Shown here piece after piece: positions 17,378 through 26,160 of a DNA stretch of 64,000 nt. A program made the translations under genes and the position numbers. This DNA comes from an uncultured Anaeroplasmataceae bacterium. Its GTDB lineage: Bacteria > Bacillota_I > Bacilli_A > Acholeplasmatales > Anaeroplasmataceae. The notes under the pieces were generated by a model. The model did no database searches. It worked only from the letters and a program-made list of their open reading frames with translations, and was not told the DNA's origin. The stretch is from NCBI GenBank assembly GCA_910584005.1, contig CAJTXR010000007.1:1-64000 (forward strand), given 5' to 3'. Position 1 is the stretch's first letter. The number at the start of each line of letters is the position of its first letter.

Positions 17378-18238
17378 ATGATAATATGTATTTCAGGAAA
17401 AATAGGTAGTGGAAAATCTACTTTAAGAGCTGATTTACAGCAACATCTTAATTACAGTGGTTATTCTGTAAGTGACTATTTAAAGTTCGAATTAGAAAAA
17501 CGACAAAATAAATGCAGTTTGGATAGAGAAAATTTACAAACTATTGGCGAAGAGCTGATTAAAAAGGGGTATAAATATTTTGTTAAAAACTTTATTGAAT
17601 TTATGGGAACAAGGGATAATGTAATCATTGATGGTATAAGGCACAAAGATTTTTTTAACGAACTAAAGAAAGAAATAAGTTATACAAGAATAGTATTAAT
17701 AACTTTAACCGTTTCAGAAGATGAACGAAGAGAAAGGATTCAAGAAAGAAATAGAGATTCATTAACAAAACTTAATGAGCAAAGACTAGCTGAAGGAGAT
17801 TTCAATAAATTAGTAGAAATAGCAGATTTAAATATTGAGAGTACCTATTTAGAAGAAAAGATGGTGTATAATCAAGTGATTAGCTTTTTGAATCAGAATG
17901 ATTCCATTTTTACATTTGAAAATATTAAGAATCAGGTGAAAGAATTCAATGATAGTAGAGGATGGTCTAAATATCAAAATGCTTTGAATGTTGCTACAAG
18001 CATTAATATAGAAGCAAGTGAACTTTTAGAAAATTTTCAATGGTTAGATAAAAGACAATCGCACATTAAAGCTATTATTGATAATGAAAATATTAAGGAA
18101 GAACTTGCTGATGTTTTTATATATTGCATAAATTTTGCTTTGACATACGGGTATGATATCTCTCAATTAATAATAAATAAATTGAAAAAAAATGGTGTTA
18201 AATATGAGGAAAAAAGAAATCTCAAAAGTAGTATTTGA
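17378..18238 (+). CDS. P-loop nucleotide kinase fused to a MazG-like pyrophosphohydrolase
   Basis: Residues 1-180 form a P-loop kinase: GKIGSGKST at 7-15, a DGIRHKDFF segment, and an ERRERIQERNRDS LID-like stretch, as in dNMP/deoxynucleoside kinases. Residues about 190-287 look MazG-like: SRGWSKYQNALNVATSIN, EASELLENFQWLD, EELADVFIYCINFA, with the E..E and E..D metal-binding pairs of NTP pyrophosphatases. Such enzymes phosphorylate a nucleoside monophosphate and cleave an NTP to NMP and PPi. Together they would channel a specific or modified nucleotide. The start at 17378 follows a run of G at 17364-17371; an upstream in-frame start at 17321 lies inside the permease gene. Confidence 0.75.
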   Translation: MIICISGKIGSGKSTLRADLQQHLNYSGYSVSDYLKFELEKRQNKCSLDRENLQTIGEELIKKGYKYFVKNFIEFMGTRDNVIIDGIRHKDFFNELKKEISYTRIVLITLTVSEDERRERIQERNRDSLTKLNEQRLAEGDFNKLVEIADLNIESTYLEEKMVYNQVISFLNQNDSIFTFENIKNQVKEFNDSRGWSKYQNALNVATSINIEASELLENFQWLDKRQSHIKAIIDNENIKEELADVFIYCINFALTYGYDISQLIINKLKKNGVKYEEKRNLKSSI

Positions 18239-19646
18239 TAAATATAATATTGAACCTTATAATATTTTAGAAATTAAAACCAACAGTAACTTAAATAATG
18301 TTTGGATTATAGATTCAAATAAAAACAAATATGTTCTGAAAGTATATGGTATTATTCAATTAAAAAATATTAAGCTCTTATTAACAACTTTGGACATACA
18401 AAATTATATGCATCAATTAGATTTAGCACCCGCTGTTATTGAAAATGTTGAAGGAAGTTTGTTGTCTAATTATGAAGGCTGGTATTTTTCTTTACAAGAG
18501 TTTTTACCTTATAAAGAGACGTCTTTAGAAGATGGTTTGCTATTTTCTAGAGCATTATATAAATTGCATCATTCACTATCAAACTACATTGAAAAAGTAT
18601 CATCTAAGAAATTATATAAAAGTAAGGAAGAAATTGTAAAAGAAAATAGAGAGATTATTGAAAGTATTCAAAGTGATAATAATCAAAATGAAAGTAGCAT
18701 TAACAAGATTAGTTTGGATCTCGCGAAGTTGAAAATTCAAACTATAAATAATATAAAAAAGGATTACAATCCAACACATTTGGGAGTAATCCATGGTGAC
18801 GCACGTCCTACGAATGCTATGATTCAAAATCAAACAATTAAATTTATTGATTTTGATTATGCAATTTATGGAGATTTAATGTATGAAATCGGTAATTCTC
18901 TCATTTTATTTTCGAATTATGATTTTGAGAAGTTTTTAAAATTGTTAAATGCTTATAATGAATGTAATCATATTGCTTATAGTGAAAATGAAGTTATATT
19001 TGGAACTTTAATGTGTATTCTTCAAAGCACTTTTCCACTTGTAAAAAGAAATGATATGAAAAAAGATACATTTTTAAAGGTTGCAAAAGAAAAAATGGAA
19101 ATGATCAAATTCTGTTTAAAATATTTGCGAGAAGATTTTAATGAGTGTAAGCACTCTTTCAAATCAAATTCAAGAACAATAAAGAAAGGTATAAAAAAAG
19201 GGAATTGTGTATTTTGCAATTTGAATATAGTTAATTGGAATGATGTGTTTTCTGTCAAAAAAAGATTTAATGACTATACCTTTTTAAAAAATAGTTTGCA
19301 AAAAGAATACACAAGACTTAAATATTGGGATTATTTGCCAGTAGAAAAGGATATTAAAATATTGAGTTTAGATAAAGAATCACAAAATATAATAATTCGA
19401 AAGATATTAAAAAGATCAATTGTAAAACCTAAATCTCAAATATATAGAGATGGTATGCAAACTCCTAAGACTGGAAATATAATTTATGTTGCACAGCATG
19501 CATTAGGATTGTGTTGTAGAAAATGTTTAAATGAATGGTATGATATTGAAGTTGAAAAGGAATTAGATGAAAATGAAATTGATAGATTTACATATTTTAT
19601 TTTAATGTACTTGGAGGAAAAGAAAAATGTATTTGCATCAAACTGA
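18204..19646 (+). CDS. APH/choline-kinase-like phosphotransferase fused to a DUF4186-like domain
   Basis: Residues 1-310 have the protein-kinase-like APH fold: HGDARPTN at about 197-204 (Brenner's motif, catalytic Asp) and IDFDYAIYGD at about 216-225 (metal-binding Asp). The last third carries CVFC near residue 330, then RDGMQTPKTGN and IYVAQHALGLCCRKCLNEWY, which resemble DUF4186. The gene overlaps the MazG gene by 35 bases. ATG 18192 is an alternative start; neither has a good ribosome site, which suggests coupling. APH-fold enzymes phosphorylate small alcohol or sugar substrates. The fusion with DUF4186 is unusual. Confidence 0.65.
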   Translation: MRKKEISKVVFDKYNIEPYNILEIKTNSNLNNVWIIDSNKNKYVLKVYGIIQLKNIKLLLTTLDIQNYMHQLDLAPAVIENVEGSLLSNYEGWYFSLQEFLPYKETSLEDGLLFSRALYKLHHSLSNYIEKVSSKKLYKSKEEIVKENREIIESIQSDNNQNESSINKISLDLAKLKIQTINNIKKDYNPTHLGVIHGDARPTNAMIQNQTIKFIDFDYAIYGDLMYEIGNSLILFSNYDFEKFLKLLNAYNECNHIAYSENEVIFGTLMCILQSTFPLVKRNDMKKDTFLKVAKEKMEMIKFCLKYLREDFNECKHSFKSNSRTIKKGIKKGNCVFCNLNIVNWNDVFSVKKRFNDYTFLKNSLQKEYTRLKYWDYLPVEKDIKILSLDKESQNIIIRKILKRSIVKPKSQIYRDGMQTPKTGNIIYVAQHALGLCCRKCLNEWYDIEVEKELDENEIDRFTYFILMYLEEKKNVFASN

Positions 19647-20574
19647 ATTTTTCAAGGATGTCATTCAAAAAACTGCAAAATTTTATGAAATTGATAAATT
19701 AATTGTAGAAAGAGACTATTGGTATGCTTATTGTATAAAAAGATTATATGAAGAAGAAAGAAATATTACAATAAAGGGGAGTTATGTTTTATCTAAGTTA
19801 TATGTTAATTTTAACAGGCAACCGAACGATTTAGATTTTGCTTTGGAATTAATTGATGAAGCTGATATAAAAAAAGCAAAAATTAGAAAACTTATCGCAT
19901 CTGTTGATAATAATGTTGTTTTAAAAGATAAAGTCGATTCTGCAAATCCATCAGGAAACTACTCTTATAAATCAATAGATGAAAAAGTTTATTCCTTTCG
20001 GATAGAGGCGTTAGCTTATTCACCTTTAGGAAGAAGAAGAAATCCTTTTAAATTAAAAACTTTTATTGGAAATTATATAAAAGAATCGAATTATAAAAAT
20101 GTGGCTATGACTCAATTTGAAGAACTTGAACAAAACATCTTTGTTTACGATAAATATTTAATGTTTATTGACAAGTTACTTTGTATTTTCTATTTTACAT
20201 CGAATGAATTTAAAGGTGAAATCTATCGTTTATATTGTGCACTTTATGATATAGCAAATATGATTGAAAATCTGGATTCATTTTTTGATGATAAAATATT
20301 AGAAGATGTATTTATCACAAAGTTTATGGATAAATTTAAAGGGAATTTCGCTTTTAATTCTTATTCTGAATTTTTTTGTGAAAATCCTTCTAGTTGGAAC
20401 TTTTTATATTATAGAAATGAGTATGAAGATTTTTTAAAAAATAATAATTTAATACCATTGAAGTCTTTCGAACAAGTATATGAATTTATGGTGAATTTAA
20501 ATCAAAAAGTTCGAAATAATAAAGTACTAAATAATTTTTTAGTATTATTATTTTATATAAATAACAACAAATAA
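19627..20574 (+). CDS. AbiEii/AbiGii-type nucleotidyltransferase
   Basis: The N-terminal half has ITIKGSYVLSKLY and RQPNDLDFALEL, the GS...DxD nucleotidyltransferase pattern of the AbiEii family (PF08843). A helical C-terminal half follows. GGAGG at 19614-19618 sets the start, and the gene overlaps its neighbour by 20 bases. AbiEii proteins are best known as toxins in abortive infection with an AbiEi antitoxin; no AbiEi-like partner is present here. Within an enzyme operon it more likely transfers a nucleotide to the pathway intermediate or to RNA. That interpretation is inferred. Confidence 0.65.
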   Translation: MYLHQTEFFKDVIQKTAKFYEIDKLIVERDYWYAYCIKRLYEEERNITIKGSYVLSKLYVNFNRQPNDLDFALELIDEADIKKAKIRKLIASVDNNVVLKDKVDSANPSGNYSYKSIDEKVYSFRIEALAYSPLGRRRNPFKLKTFIGNYIKESNYKNVAMTQFEELEQNIFVYDKYLMFIDKLLCIFYFTSNEFKGEIYRLYCALYDIANMIENLDSFFDDKILEDVFITKFMDKFKGNFAFNSYSEFFCENPSSWNFLYYRNEYEDFLKNNNLIPLKSFEQVYEFMVNLNQKVRNNKVLNNFLVLLFYINNNK

Positions 20575-20594
20575 AATAGGGAGGAAGTATAGTT

Positions 20595-22274
20595 ATGAAT
20601 AAAGATAGTAACAAAGAACTTATAAAAAAAATTTGCTTTGATAATTTTGGAGAAAATAATATTATTGTAGTACATTATTGTGGTAGTTTAGCTTATGGAA
20701 CTAGTGATAATAATAGTGATGCTGATGTCATTGTAATAACTAAAAGCAAGATTAAAATTAATAATGTCCTTAGATCTGATAATAGTTATCAGTACTGCTG
20801 TGTTGAAGGAATTGATTTCTTCATTATTGATTATGATAATGCCATTAAAATGCATAAATTGGACGAAAGTACAAACTTATATATGAGAGTGTTTTCAGAT
20901 TCTGTGTTACTTTTGAATGATAATTTAATTTATAAAAACGAGAATTATTTAGAGGAATTTAACAAATATTCCAATTTTAATGTCAATGATATTCTAATAC
21001 AATATTATGGTAATATTTTAGAATATTATAGAAAACTTTTCTATGTAAGGTATCCAAATACAATAAAAAAAAGAGAGCATCATCTTTTTAGATTTCTTGA
21101 TAATTTTAATTATTTTCTGCAAAATGGAAATTATAATCCTATTGCTTTTTCAGAGAACTTTAGTAATTTGTTAGTATTTAAACAAGCTGCTAAAGAAGGA
21201 AAAGTTGAGTATAGAGCTTTATTTGAAAATGCTTTAAAACAATTAGAAAAAAAAGTTTTTGATTACTACATAGAATTTACTAAAATGGACACATCATTGA
21301 AGAATATAAGAAAAAACCTAATTAAAAAAGAAAACGGCGTTACTTATTTTAAAATGTCTAAAATAGGAGATAGTAAACAGAAAGAAGACTTATCTGTTCC
21401 GTCAAATTGCTTAGGATTTGGAAGAATACATCATTTTAAAAAACAAGTTGATTTAAATTGGATTGAAGATAATTTGCCTGCATATCCCGCATTTTATGCT
21501 TTGAATCTTCCATATCAAGATAGGATTAATGCACAAGTATTTCAAATATCAAAATGTAATCTAAACTGTTGGTATTGCTTTGTGCCTGAAGAGTTAAGGT
21601 CTGGTAGTAATAAAAACTCTGCTTGGTTTACTGCAGATGAGTTGATTAATCTATATAATGATGAAAAAGAAAAATCCTTAGTAATAGACTTGTCTGGTGG
21701 TAATCCTGAACTTGTTCCAGAATGGACGATTGAAATGATGCATAGTTTATTAGAAAAAGGAATATCAAAGTCGGTATATTTATGGAGTGATGATTCTTTG
21801 ACAACTAATGCATTCTATAAATATCTTTCAGATGAAAATATTCAATTTTTGATTAATTATAAAAATTATGGTAAAGTTTGCTGTTTTAAAGGCTTTGATT
21901 ATGATTCATTTTCTTTTAATACTTCTTTACCGAAATACGCCTTCTATATGCAAAAAGAACTATTTAGAAAATATTACTCACTTGGAATTGATTTATATGG
22001 TTATATAACTTTGACAACTGATAATGTTGATAATATTGATATAAAAATTAAAAATTTTATTGATTATTTACAATCAATTCATAAGAATTTGCCGTTACGA
22101 GTAGTACCTCTAAAGATTCTTGTTTTTAAAGCAATGGAGCATCGATTAACAATTGAGAAAAAACGAGCATTGATTAATCAAGAAATCGTTTTAAAAGCTT
22201 GGAAAAATGAATTAAATAAGAGATTTAATGAGGAAGAATTGAAAGAAAAAATTTGTTGTGTAAAAATATATTAA
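20595..22274 (+). CDS. Nucleotidyltransferase-radical SAM fusion enzyme
   Basis: Residues about 20-130 are an MNT-type nucleotidyltransferase: HYCGSLAYGTSDNNSDADVI with GS and DxD. A helical linker follows. From residue 310 comes a radical SAM domain with CNLNCWYC (Cys321, Cys325, Cys328, the CxxxCxxC cluster site) and IDLSGGNPELVPEW, the GGxPE SAM-binding segment. Radical SAM enzymes use a 4Fe-4S cluster to cleave SAM and start radical chemistry. Joining one to a nucleotidyltransferase suggests radical modification of a nucleotide-linked or RNA-linked substrate. The SAM synthetase two genes downstream fits a high SAM demand. I know no characterised enzyme with this architecture. Confidence 0.75.
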   Translation: MNKDSNKELIKKICFDNFGENNIIVVHYCGSLAYGTSDNNSDADVIVITKSKIKINNVLRSDNSYQYCCVEGIDFFIIDYDNAIKMHKLDESTNLYMRVFSDSVLLLNDNLIYKNENYLEEFNKYSNFNVNDILIQYYGNILEYYRKLFYVRYPNTIKKREHHLFRFLDNFNYFLQNGNYNPIAFSENFSNLLVFKQAAKEGKVEYRALFENALKQLEKKVFDYYIEFTKMDTSLKNIRKNLIKKENGVTYFKMSKIGDSKQKEDLSVPSNCLGFGRIHHFKKQVDLNWIEDNLPAYPAFYALNLPYQDRINAQVFQISKCNLNCWYCFVPEELRSGSNKNSAWFTADELINLYNDEKEKSLVIDLSGGNPELVPEWTIEMMHSLLEKGISKSVYLWSDDSLTTNAFYKYLSDENIQFLINYKNYGKVCCFKGFDYDSFSFNTSLPKYAFYMQKELFRKYYSLGIDLYGYITLTTDNVDNIDIKIKNFIDYLQSIHKNLPLRVVPLKILVFKAMEHRLTIEKKRALINQEIVLKAWKNELNKRFNEEELKEKICCVKIY

Positions 22275-22287
22275 AAGGAGGTTTATT

Positions 22288-24657
22288 ATGAACTATAATG
22301 ATAGTTTAGATAATATAATAAATCAATGTTTAAAGGAAAAAACATCCTTTGACTATATACTAGAAAACGCTCAAGGAGCTTCTCCATTGGATATTAAGAA
22401 AAGATTAAAAATTCTTTTAGAAAATGGAACAATATCAAAAGAAAAATTTGATCAACTTTATCTATTCAAGAAAAGCGAAGGATATCGTGAAAGAAGTAAA
22501 ACAATTGTTTCACATATGCTTGATAGTGATTGGAAATTTAATCAAAAAGGAATAGACAATATTTTGTCCATTTTAAAAAGCAAAATAAATAATCTTAATG
22601 AGAAAAAAATAGCTTTCATAGGTTGCCCATCATTATTTTACGAATTTAACAAAGAAAATTTAGGAAATAAAAGAGTTCTATTTGACAGAAATGCTGAGAA
22701 GTATAATAGTTTACTGCTTGATGACAAAAAAGAAGAATTATTATCTGTAGAAATTCCAAGTAATATTTCTATGTATGAAGATCCAAATAATTCTTTTGAT
22801 ATAGTTCTGATGGACCCTCCATGGTACTATGATGCCTTTCTTAACTTTATGCGTTTTGGATATAATATGCTTAAAGTTAAAGGGGTAATGTTTTATATTT
22901 TTCCACAGAATTTAACACGTCCAAGTATAAAAGATGAATTATCTAAATTGAAAATAGAAATAGATAAGATGGGGTTGAAAATATTGCAAGTATTTCCTGC
23001 TTATGTAACTTATACGACACCATTTTTTGAAGAATGTGTTTTAGAGAAAAATGGAATAAATTTAGAAAGTATTGATTGGCGTTATGCAGATTTATATTAT
23101 ATAGAAAAAGAAATGGAACTAACTAGGTATTCATTTACTGCTACAAAACTATTAAATGAATGGGAGGAAATAGTGGTAGCAAATACACGCTATAAAATTA
23201 GAAATATTGAAAAAAATGATGATGTGTTTCTTAGTTCGCCTTTTAAAGATAATTTTTTGCCATCTTTTTCAAAAAGAGATTTTCTTAAAGAACTTGAAAG
23301 CATAAACGTATGGACATCCTCTAATCATGTCTATAGCTGCGGTGATATTGAATTATTTAAAAGAATATTATCTTGTTTAGCTTCAAATTCGTATTCAAAC
23401 GACAATATTTTAAGTATAATTCAAAAAGAATATCCTAAATATTGTATTGATAAAATTAAATGTTGTTTAGAAGAAACTTTGCAAATTCATTATCAAGAAA
23501 TTGAGGAATATAGAATATGGATTAGTAAATATAATAAGCACATTAATTTTATTATTTCTGATTTTGATGGAACAATTAAAGAAAAAGAAAGTGAAATCAA
23601 AAATCTTGATTTATTAAAAGAATTTAGTTCAATAAGAAACACAGGTCTAATACTTTGTACAGGACGAAATTTTGATTATGTTAGAGATTATTTTAACTTG
23701 CATAAAATTAGAGTGGATTACTATATCTGCTCTAATGGATCAATTATATATGATGGGGAAAATAATTGTATATATAGAAGTATAATAAATGAAGAAACTA
23801 AGAAAAATATAGAAAGACTTTTTCAAGAAGAAAAAAAAGAAGGAAAAATCACAGCTCATTCAGATTCAAAAATTACTCGTGATTTAAATGAAGATGTATC
23901 ATTAATATGTGTTAAAATTAATAATCCAGAACTAGTTAATTACTATATACAGGAATTGTATCCAAATAAATGTTTCTATGATAATGGTTATTTATTAATT
24001 ACTGAAAATCATTGTAGTAAAGAAAATGCAATAAGTAATTTAGAAAAATTAAATATATTAAACTTCTCATATATTGGAGATTCGGAAGCAGATAAATGCT
24101 CTATTAAAAAATATAATGGATATTTAATTGGGAAAAATAAAGGTTTCAATTGTGTTAAAGATTTTGCAACCTTCTGTAATAAAGCTATTATTGAAAATGA
24201 ATTATTAAGTTCATTAATTAAAAATAAATTATATGATTTATATGAAAAATTAAGCAAAACAAAAAAATTTCATTTAGCTATTTTTACAGAACCTTTTATA
24301 ACGTATATAAAATCTGGAAAAAAAACTATTGAGTCACGATTTAGTATTAACAGAATTGTTCCTTATGAAACGGTACAGGACGATGATGTAATTTTTATAA
24401 AAAAAAGTTCTGGCTTTGTTGAAGGATACTTTGTTGCTGGTGAGGTTAAGAATTTAGTATTGGATGAAAGAATCATCATAGAATTGAAAACTCAATTTTC
24501 AAGTAGTTTATGTGTAGATAAAGAGTTTTGGGAAGCAAAATCCAAATCAAAATATTGTACTTTGATTGAAATTAAACAATATAAAGAACTTAATAAATTT
24601 AGTATAACAAAAAGAGGAATGCAAAGTTGGATATCATTTAAAAAGGAGAAAAATTAA
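22288..24657 (+). CDS. Three-domain protein: methyltransferase-like, HAD phosphatase, ASCH-like
   Basis: Residues 1-400 hold a winged-helix-like start, a Rossmann part (KKIAFIGCPSLFYEF) and FDIVLMDPPWYY near 176. This is an amino-methyltransferase or aminopropyltransferase-like DPPW motif. Residues about 415-640 are a Cof-type HAD phosphatase: FIISDFDGTIKEKES with Asp425/Asp427, LILCTGRN, and FSYIGDSEADKCSI. Residues about 665-789 look ASCH-like: IFTEPFITYIKSGKKTIESR. It follows the radical SAM gene by 13 bases. HAD and ASCH domains would act on a sugar or nucleotide phosphate and bind RNA or a nucleoside respectively; these roles are inferred. The three-part architecture is unusual. Confidence 0.65.
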   Translation: MNYNDSLDNIINQCLKEKTSFDYILENAQGASPLDIKKRLKILLENGTISKEKFDQLYLFKKSEGYRERSKTIVSHMLDSDWKFNQKGIDNILSILKSKINNLNEKKIAFIGCPSLFYEFNKENLGNKRVLFDRNAEKYNSLLLDDKKEELLSVEIPSNISMYEDPNNSFDIVLMDPPWYYDAFLNFMRFGYNMLKVKGVMFYIFPQNLTRPSIKDELSKLKIEIDKMGLKILQVFPAYVTYTTPFFEECVLEKNGINLESIDWRYADLYYIEKEMELTRYSFTATKLLNEWEEIVVANTRYKIRNIEKNDDVFLSSPFKDNFLPSFSKRDFLKELESINVWTSSNHVYSCGDIELFKRILSCLASNSYSNDNILSIIQKEYPKYCIDKIKCCLEETLQIHYQEIEEYRIWISKYNKHINFIISDFDGTIKEKESEIKNLDLLKEFSSIRNTGLILCTGRNFDYVRDYFNLHKIRVDYYICSNGSIIYDGENNCIYRSIINEETKKNIERLFQEEKKEGKITAHSDSKITRDLNEDVSLICVKINNPELVNYYIQELYPNKCFYDNGYLLITENHCSKENAISNLEKLNILNFSYIGDSEADKCSIKKYNGYLIGKNKGFNCVKDFATFCNKAIIENELLSSLIKNKLYDLYEKLSKTKKFHLAIFTEPFITYIKSGKKTIESRFSINRIVPYETVQDDDVIFIKKSSGFVEGYFVAGEVKNLVLDERIIIELKTQFSSSLCVDKEFWEAKSKSKYCTLIEIKQYKELNKFSITKRGMQSWISFKKEKN

Positions 24658-24659
24658 GA

Positions 24660-25811
24660 ATGAAAAAAGAGTTTATAACTTCAGAATCTGTTACTGAAGG
24701 ACACCCTGACAAGTTATGTGATAAAGTAGCTGATTGTATTCTAGACGAATATTTAAAGAGAGAGAAAAGTGTGCATGTTGCTTGTGAAGTTGTGGCAACT
24801 AACGATCTTGTTCTGATTATGGGAGAAACAAATGCTAAATCAGATATTAATCTTGAAAAAATAGCTAGGGAAACAATTTGTGAGATAGGCTACAATAGTG
24901 ACGAATCAGGATTTAATGGAAGTACTGTAAAAGTATTGGTTAAAATGAATAAGCAATCATCTGATATAAATATGGGTGTGGGTGAAGATAATGGTGCTGG
25001 CGATCAAGGAATGATGTTTGGTTATGCCACTAATGAAACAGAAGAATATATGCCTGCGTCTATATATTATGCACATCTTTTAACAAAAAGATTAACAGAA
25101 ATACGAAAAGAAGGATTATGTTGTTTTTTTAAACCAGATGGAAAATCTCAAGTTACAATTGAATATTTTGATGGCAAAGTGAATAGAATTGATAATATAA
25201 CTATTTCTATCCAGCATAGTCCTACTATTTCTATAAAGGAACTAAGAGAATTTGTTTTAAAGGAAGTTATTAAAAAAGTTATTCCAAATCAATTGATTGA
25301 TAAAAAAACATCTATTTTTATTAATCCAACAGGTAGATTTTGCATTGGTGGTCCATCAGGCGATACTGGATTGACTGGGCGAAAAATTATAGTAGATACA
25401 TATGGAGGCGTTGCTCATCATGGAGGTGGAGCATTTAGTGGGAAAGACCCATCTAAAGTAGATCGTAGTGCTGCATATATGATGAGGTATATCGCTAAAA
25501 ATATTGTTGCAAGTGGGATTATAGATAAAATCGAAGTGGGAATAAGTTATGCGATAGGTATGAGTCAACCAACTTCTATTATGATTAATACCTTTGGTAA
25601 GAATTTCAAGATTGATATAGTAGAGGATAGAATAATAGAAATGATTCAAGACTTGTTCCCTTTAACTCCTAGAGGTATAATTAATTATTTGAATTTAAGA
25701 GAACCAATTTATTCGGCAACAACTAATTATGGTCATTTTGGAAAGAAATATTTGACATGGGAAAAACTTGATAAAGTTAAGGATATTAAAAAGTATTTAG
25801 GGTTGGAATAA
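24660..25811 (+). CDS. metK: S-adenosylmethionine synthetase in the cargo operon
   Basis: The full-length 383-residue MetK makes SAM from methionine and ATP. Motifs seen are TEGHPDKLCDKVAD (ATP binding), GAGDQGMMFGYA (signature 1), GGGAFSGKDPSKVDRSAAY (signature 2) and the metal/ATP site DTYGGVAHHGG. It is the last gene of the peptide-exporter-enzyme operon, two bases after the previous stop, and is followed by a strong terminator. A dedicated metK suggests the pathway consumes much SAM, fitting the radical SAM and methyltransferase-like partners. Whether the host has another metK cannot be seen here. Confidence 0.95.
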   Translation: MKKEFITSESVTEGHPDKLCDKVADCILDEYLKREKSVHVACEVVATNDLVLIMGETNAKSDINLEKIARETICEIGYNSDESGFNGSTVKVLVKMNKQSSDINMGVGEDNGAGDQGMMFGYATNETEEYMPASIYYAHLLTKRLTEIRKEGLCCFFKPDGKSQVTIEYFDGKVNRIDNITISIQHSPTISIKELREFVLKEVIKKVIPNQLIDKKTSIFINPTGRFCIGGPSGDTGLTGRKIIVDTYGGVAHHGGGAFSGKDPSKVDRSAAYMMRYIAKNIVASGIIDKIEVGISYAIGMSQPTSIMINTFGKNFKIDIVEDRIIEMIQDLFPLTPRGIINYLNLREPIYSATTNYGHFGKKYLTWEKLDKVKDIKKYLGLE

Positions 25812-25848
25812 TCTTTTATTTTTTAATTAAACTTAATATTAACTAACG

Positions 25849-25896
25849 AAGTCATTAGATATAAGGCTAATCCCCTTATATTTAATGACTTTTTTC
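25849..25896 (+). terminator. Terminator closing the cargo operon
   Basis: AAGTCATTA...TATAAGG pairs with CCTTATA...TAATGACTT, followed by T. It ends the operon that began at 14626 and sits just upstream of the second 37-bp repeat. Confidence 0.9.
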
Positions 25897-25905
25897 ATTT
25901 TCTAT

Positions 25906-25942
25906 ACTTGCGTTTATATAAGAAAATGTCCAGTAGAGTGAA
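25906..25942 (+). repeat. 37-bp direct repeat, copy 2
   Basis: It shares the exact first 15 bases (ACTTGCGTTTATATA), TGTCCAG and GTGAA with 3591-3627. It lies about 218 bases upstream of the rep start, after a terminator, as copy 1 lies before the sigma-like gene. Confidence 0.75.
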
Positions 25943-26057
25943 AAAGATTAATTTTCTTTAAGTTTTATATCTCACAAAACTCATCAGTTTTCCCGTATAA
26001 GTAAAGAACTAAAAATCTTTAATACATAACCCCATATCTTATTCAAACTAAAATCCA

Positions 26058-26118
26058 GGTTTAGGCCAACCGCGTGAAAGGGGGCTAGACTAATAGCCCC
26101 CTGCATGCGGACTAAACC
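26058..26118. other. Three-tier hairpin, candidate replication origin or packaging signal
   Basis: GGTTTAG (26058-26064) pairs with CTAAACC (26112-26118). CCGCGTG (26070-26076) pairs with CATGCGG (26104-26110) with one G-T. GGGGGCT (26080-26086) pairs with AGCCCCC (26095-26101) around loop AGACTAAT. It is far more GC-rich than its surroundings and lies 42 bases before rep. Rolling-circle origins and filamentous-phage packaging signals are long stem-loops of this kind. Confidence 0.65.
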
Positions 26119-26160
26119 ACATTTAGTGACAAGATATTTCTAAACGAAAGGAGACAACTT

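Noticed and set aside
19627..20574. AbiE toxin-antitoxin system
   Set aside because: No AbiEi-like antitoxin gene precedes it; neighbours are enzymes.
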